From the NCBI RefSeq assembly GCF_028453695.1, contig NC_135777.1, forward strand, positions 19,209,714-19,273,713: a DNA stretch of 64,000 nt, in the 5' to 3' direction. A model generated the notes under the pieces. It saw only the letters and a list, made by a program, of their open reading frames with translations, had not been told where the DNA came from and made no database searches. The DNA is from Augochlora pura. Taxonomy: Eukaryota; Arthropoda; Insecta; Hymenoptera; Halictidae. Of this stretch, positions 60,877 through 64,000 are shown piece by piece. A program made the position numbers and the translations under genes. The stretch's first letter is position 1, and every line of letters starts with the position of its first letter.

Positions 60877-62394
60877 ACAATCTCACCACCGTCGACACAC
60901 GGATACATGTCTTTCGCTCTCGTCAAATCCCTTTCTCGCCACGATACATTCTCACCGGCCCATGCATACGCTCTCACCCATCCCTCTCTCGCCCTCTCGG
61001 CGCTCGACCCATCGACGACGACCGTCCGCCCTCCCGGGGATTCCTGATAATCGTTCCCCGGCGGCGTATCCGGTTCGCGCGAGGGGCACCGAGAGATGCT
61101 CAATAAGACACTGGCGTCTCCGAGAAACCACGAGACGTCCTAAAATTTTGATTCTCAGATTAGCATCCGTATCAGTCTGCGGGTCTGTGCATTGATCCGA
61201 TTATTCATCCTCCCTCGTCTACCTATTTTTCCGGTTTACCTAATAACGTAAATTACAAAGAGAGAAAAAAAAAAAGAAAACAAAAAGGATGATTTACGCC
61301 CTAGGACGAAGGGGATCGAACGGCGACGGTCCCCGTTGCCTTATCTCTGGATCGGCTGAAGGCGATGGCAAAAATGTCTATTTATCCCGTCCGCGTTCTC
61401 GAGGCAACGAGGAGCGTATAACCAGATCCAAAATCCCTTCGCCGTGGCGGACTAGACACACCAATCTTATCGACGTTACCATTAGAATAATTACCGCTTC
61501 CGGGGAGGAAGCCATCGCGTACTCGAATTCCCTTTTTTTTCGTTGGCGTTTAAGCGGCCAATTCGCAATTTTGGAACACCTCGTGAAATCACAATCACGT
61601 TTAATTAGGATCCAACCGACTGGATCGAACGACTGATATACAAATCCTCCGACGGGACACGCACGGCTCAGCATGACTAGATGGACCGGAAGCGGCCCGA
61701 GGTTGATCGACGAGTCCAATCACCAGATATTTTTCTTTATACCGTTTCAGTTCGTCGACGTGGGGTGATCAACCTGGACAGAACCGCTTCCGTGAATACG
61801 TACGAACGATGAGGACAAGACAAACGGGCTTTCGTTCGCTCTGACGCTCGAAGGAACAATTTCTATTCCGCTGGTCAAGAATTTTTATCTCGACACTATT
61901 TTATGGGAGTTGCCGAAAGATCTGCGCCGACGTGAGAATTTTTTCAAAGAAAACCGTATAATTATTAAGAAGATCGTATAATTATAAGAAACAGAAATCG
62001 AATGAAAATGTATATTAAATTTTTCATATTACGAATCTTTATAAATTCTCGACCTCTGATTCTTTTAATTTTTCATAAGGTCAATATTAAAGAATCTCTT
62101 AATAAATAAAATGATGACTCGATCAATTTCGTCGCGAATTTTGACAATTCTCCTATTAAACATTAAAAGGTAATTTTGAATTCGACGCTGGCGTCTTTCA
62201 TCCCTTTCGAGCGTCAGCGTTTTGAGTACCGATCCAACGAGCTAAGCCGTTCGTTTGAGTCGAAATACGCTTTAAAAATGTCGCAAACACGTGGGAACAC
62301 GTCTACTCGTTCCCAACCCGATCGCTACCGATTTCTCACCGAAAGGCCACAAATGATCAAATCTCCTCGCTCGTACCAGACCTGCCAGAAGTTC

Positions 62395-62455
62395 TACTGC
62401 ACCCGAGGACACGTTAATTCTACAGTCTAGGCTTAACGTGTCCTCGAGTACAGTA
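62395..62455 (-). ncRNA. Candidate hairpin RNA or pre-miRNA
   Basis: Arms 62395-62417 and 62433-62455 (23 nt each) are inverted repeats separated by 15 nt. The inner 14 bp pair perfectly (CGAGGACACGTTAA with TTAACGTGTCCTCG). On the + strand the outer part has two C-A mismatches; on the - strand these become U-G pairs, so the - strand RNA forms 23 unbroken pairs. Size (61 nt) and stem length fit an insect pre-miRNA, but neither arm matches a miRNA that I recognise. It lies inside the putative - strand 3' UTR, so a regulatory UTR hairpin is an alternative. Confidence 0.45.
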
Positions 62456-63157
62456 CTGCCTCGTCCCATGTCCGTTCCGTTCAGACTCTACACTACTGTA
62501 CTTTTCTCCTTCGATCGCGAACATACAACAAAAAAAAAAACGAAATTTTAATAAGTGGAATTTTTAACTCTTGTCGAATAATAATCAAGAACTAATAGAG
62601 CTAATAGTGCTAATCAAGAGCTAATATAGCTAATGAATAGCTTAACAATTAAAGTTCGTTAGATTTAGTGTTAATCAAAAATAGGAGACTGTATAAGGTT
62701 TCCAAATGTGATGGATATTGCAGTATTGATCCGAACGGGGCCATCGAAGGACAAGTAGCGAGGTCGAATCGACTCGACTGTTACAGCCGAACCGCGATCT
62801 AGAACAACGTTCGTCACCAAAGTCTAAGGACTTTCTTCTTTTTTTTTACACATAATACTCATCCGCTAATTTCATCACGTGTTCCCTCGGATTTCCTGTT
62901 ATACTATAAAAAAGCTTTATTGGTGGAACGCGGCGGGATTCTAGATCACGGTTCCGCGAAAGTGAGGTCCGGACATGCAGCGAGACAGTACCGCGTTATC
63001 TTCAATGATAATATACAATGACGAAGCTCTCGGAAACCGTATCTTCCCGAATTTCCAGAGCTTCCTGGACCGTTTTAAAATTTAATCTAAGTCGATAACA
63101 GTTTTAATTTAACCGAGGCTTGCACAAGACCCATTGGATTTAGCGTTATCTGTTTAT

Positions 63158-63206
63158 TCTCTCTCTCTCTCTCACACGCTCTCGCTCTCTCTCTCTTTCT
63201 TTCTCT
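63158..63206. repeat. CT-rich microsatellite
   Basis: (CT)n runs interrupted by CACACG and CG. Confidence 0.9.
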
Positions 63207-64000
63207 CGTTCGCGCTGCCAGTCACACGCACACACGCGCTCTCGCACCCTCTCATCGATTAACCTCTCGTTCGATCTCGCGAGGGACCGTTGATTTTCAT
63301 CTCTTTCGATAATCCGCTATATTGTTCGTTTCTTTTTTTTTCAACCCCCCGCCCCGTCTATCGTTTTTTCCGTTCGTTATTTGTTGTCCCTCGTCTCTGT
63401 TCACCTCGTTCTTTACATAGAGAATTACGATTAAATTTCTTCATCACCTAATATTGCATGCGCGTGAACACATTTTCAACGATGGAACAAATTGGGATCG
63501 ATTCCTCGGCACCCTCAGCTGTGCGCCGCTGAGAGAAACGGTCGAGTGTGTCGTGTCGCGTGTACGCTTTGTGGAGTGTATCTGTTATACGCGTGTGTAT
63601 TCTATGCGTGTGTGTGTTTTTTGTGTGTATGTAGAACTGCCCGGACATTTCTTGAAAAAATCAGATTTCTCTTCTGTTACGTATACATACGTGAATACAG
63701 TTTTTTTTCAGGTGGATTCATCTCTATGTATACATATTTGTGTCTGTTTTCGTTTTCCTGTTTCATCGGCATTGGTTCGTTTTGTTACGCATTATCGACG
63801 CCAAATGTTGGTTCATCGCCGGCCCTGCGGCTGGTCTCGGGTGCGGTTCATGCTTCCATTTTAATCATTGTTGAGTCCTGAATCGTTTCGAACGTCTGGA
63901 GAACGTCCAAGGATCGACGTGGATAGACTATCGGCAAGATTTTGCAAAAGTTGTGAATTTCATTGTTTTTCTGGAGATGTTAGGCTTGGACTCGCCGCAC

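Larger units (their letters stand above)
59961..64000 (-). other. Probable long 3' UTR of a - strand gene lying beyond the right edge
   Basis: Read on the - strand this stretch resembles the Src64B 3' UTR in texture: A-rich and purine-rich runs (60360-60550), GA and CA repeats, UTR-length open frames rich in Arg, Glu and Lys, and no credible coding. AATAAA hexamers on the - strand occur near 60108 and 59977, close to where the texture changes. At the right edge two - strand frames stay open from the edge to stops at 63928 and 63960, either of which could be the tail of an upstream coding exon. No gene name can be given. Confidence 0.35.

Noticed and set aside
1..64000. tRNA, rRNA, CRISPR or bacterial-type operons
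   Set aside because: No A/B-box pair with a cloverleaf, no rRNA-like sequence, and nothing prokaryotic was seen by eye.

Overview
The window reads as nuclear DNA of an insect, most probably a hymenopteran such as a bee, ant or wasp. The evidence is intron-containing genes, GT-AG splice sites, an orthologue of Drosophila Src64B, long A/T-rich intergenic DNA broken by GC-rich blocks, and small piggyBac-type and mariner-type elements. The order is an inference; no species is claimed. Positions 46336-46435 are a 100-base assembly gap.

Only two protein-coding genes can be reconstructed with confidence, both in the left quarter. On the + strand, 5492-10370 carries a six-coding-exon Src-family tyrosine kinase (Src64B type, 521 residues: myristoyl/palmitoyl N-terminus, SH3, SH2, kinase, C-terminal regulatory tyrosine). 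On the - strand, 17726-16045 carries a two-coding-exon orthologue of OSER1 (oxidative stress-responsive serine-rich protein 1, 253 residues). They converge tail to tail across about 5.7 kb of UTR-like and intergenic DNA (10371-16044). No shared pathway is apparent; the pairing is one of position only.

From 18.2 kb to about 59.9 kb I find no convincing gene. The region alternates between GC-rich blocks of about 0.5-2 kb without coherent reading frames and AT-rich spacers. The spacers hold a series of small elements flanked by TTAA and ending CCC...GGG (piggyBac-type MITEs, at least four sequence groups), a 225-bp mariner-type MITE flanked by TA, and many minisatellites with exact periods (19, 21, 23, 26, 29, 31, 32, 114 bp). 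One short exon-like segment on the - strand at 58579-58630 is a weak coding candidate.

From about 59.96 kb to the right edge the sequence looks like a long 3' UTR read on the - strand, presumably of a gene beyond the window. Inside it, 62395-62455 is an inverted repeat whose only two mismatches become G-U pairs when read on the - strand, giving an uninterrupted 23-bp stem with a 15-nt loop. It is a candidate structured RNA or pre-miRNA, and together with the TTAA element series it is the most interesting new signal here.
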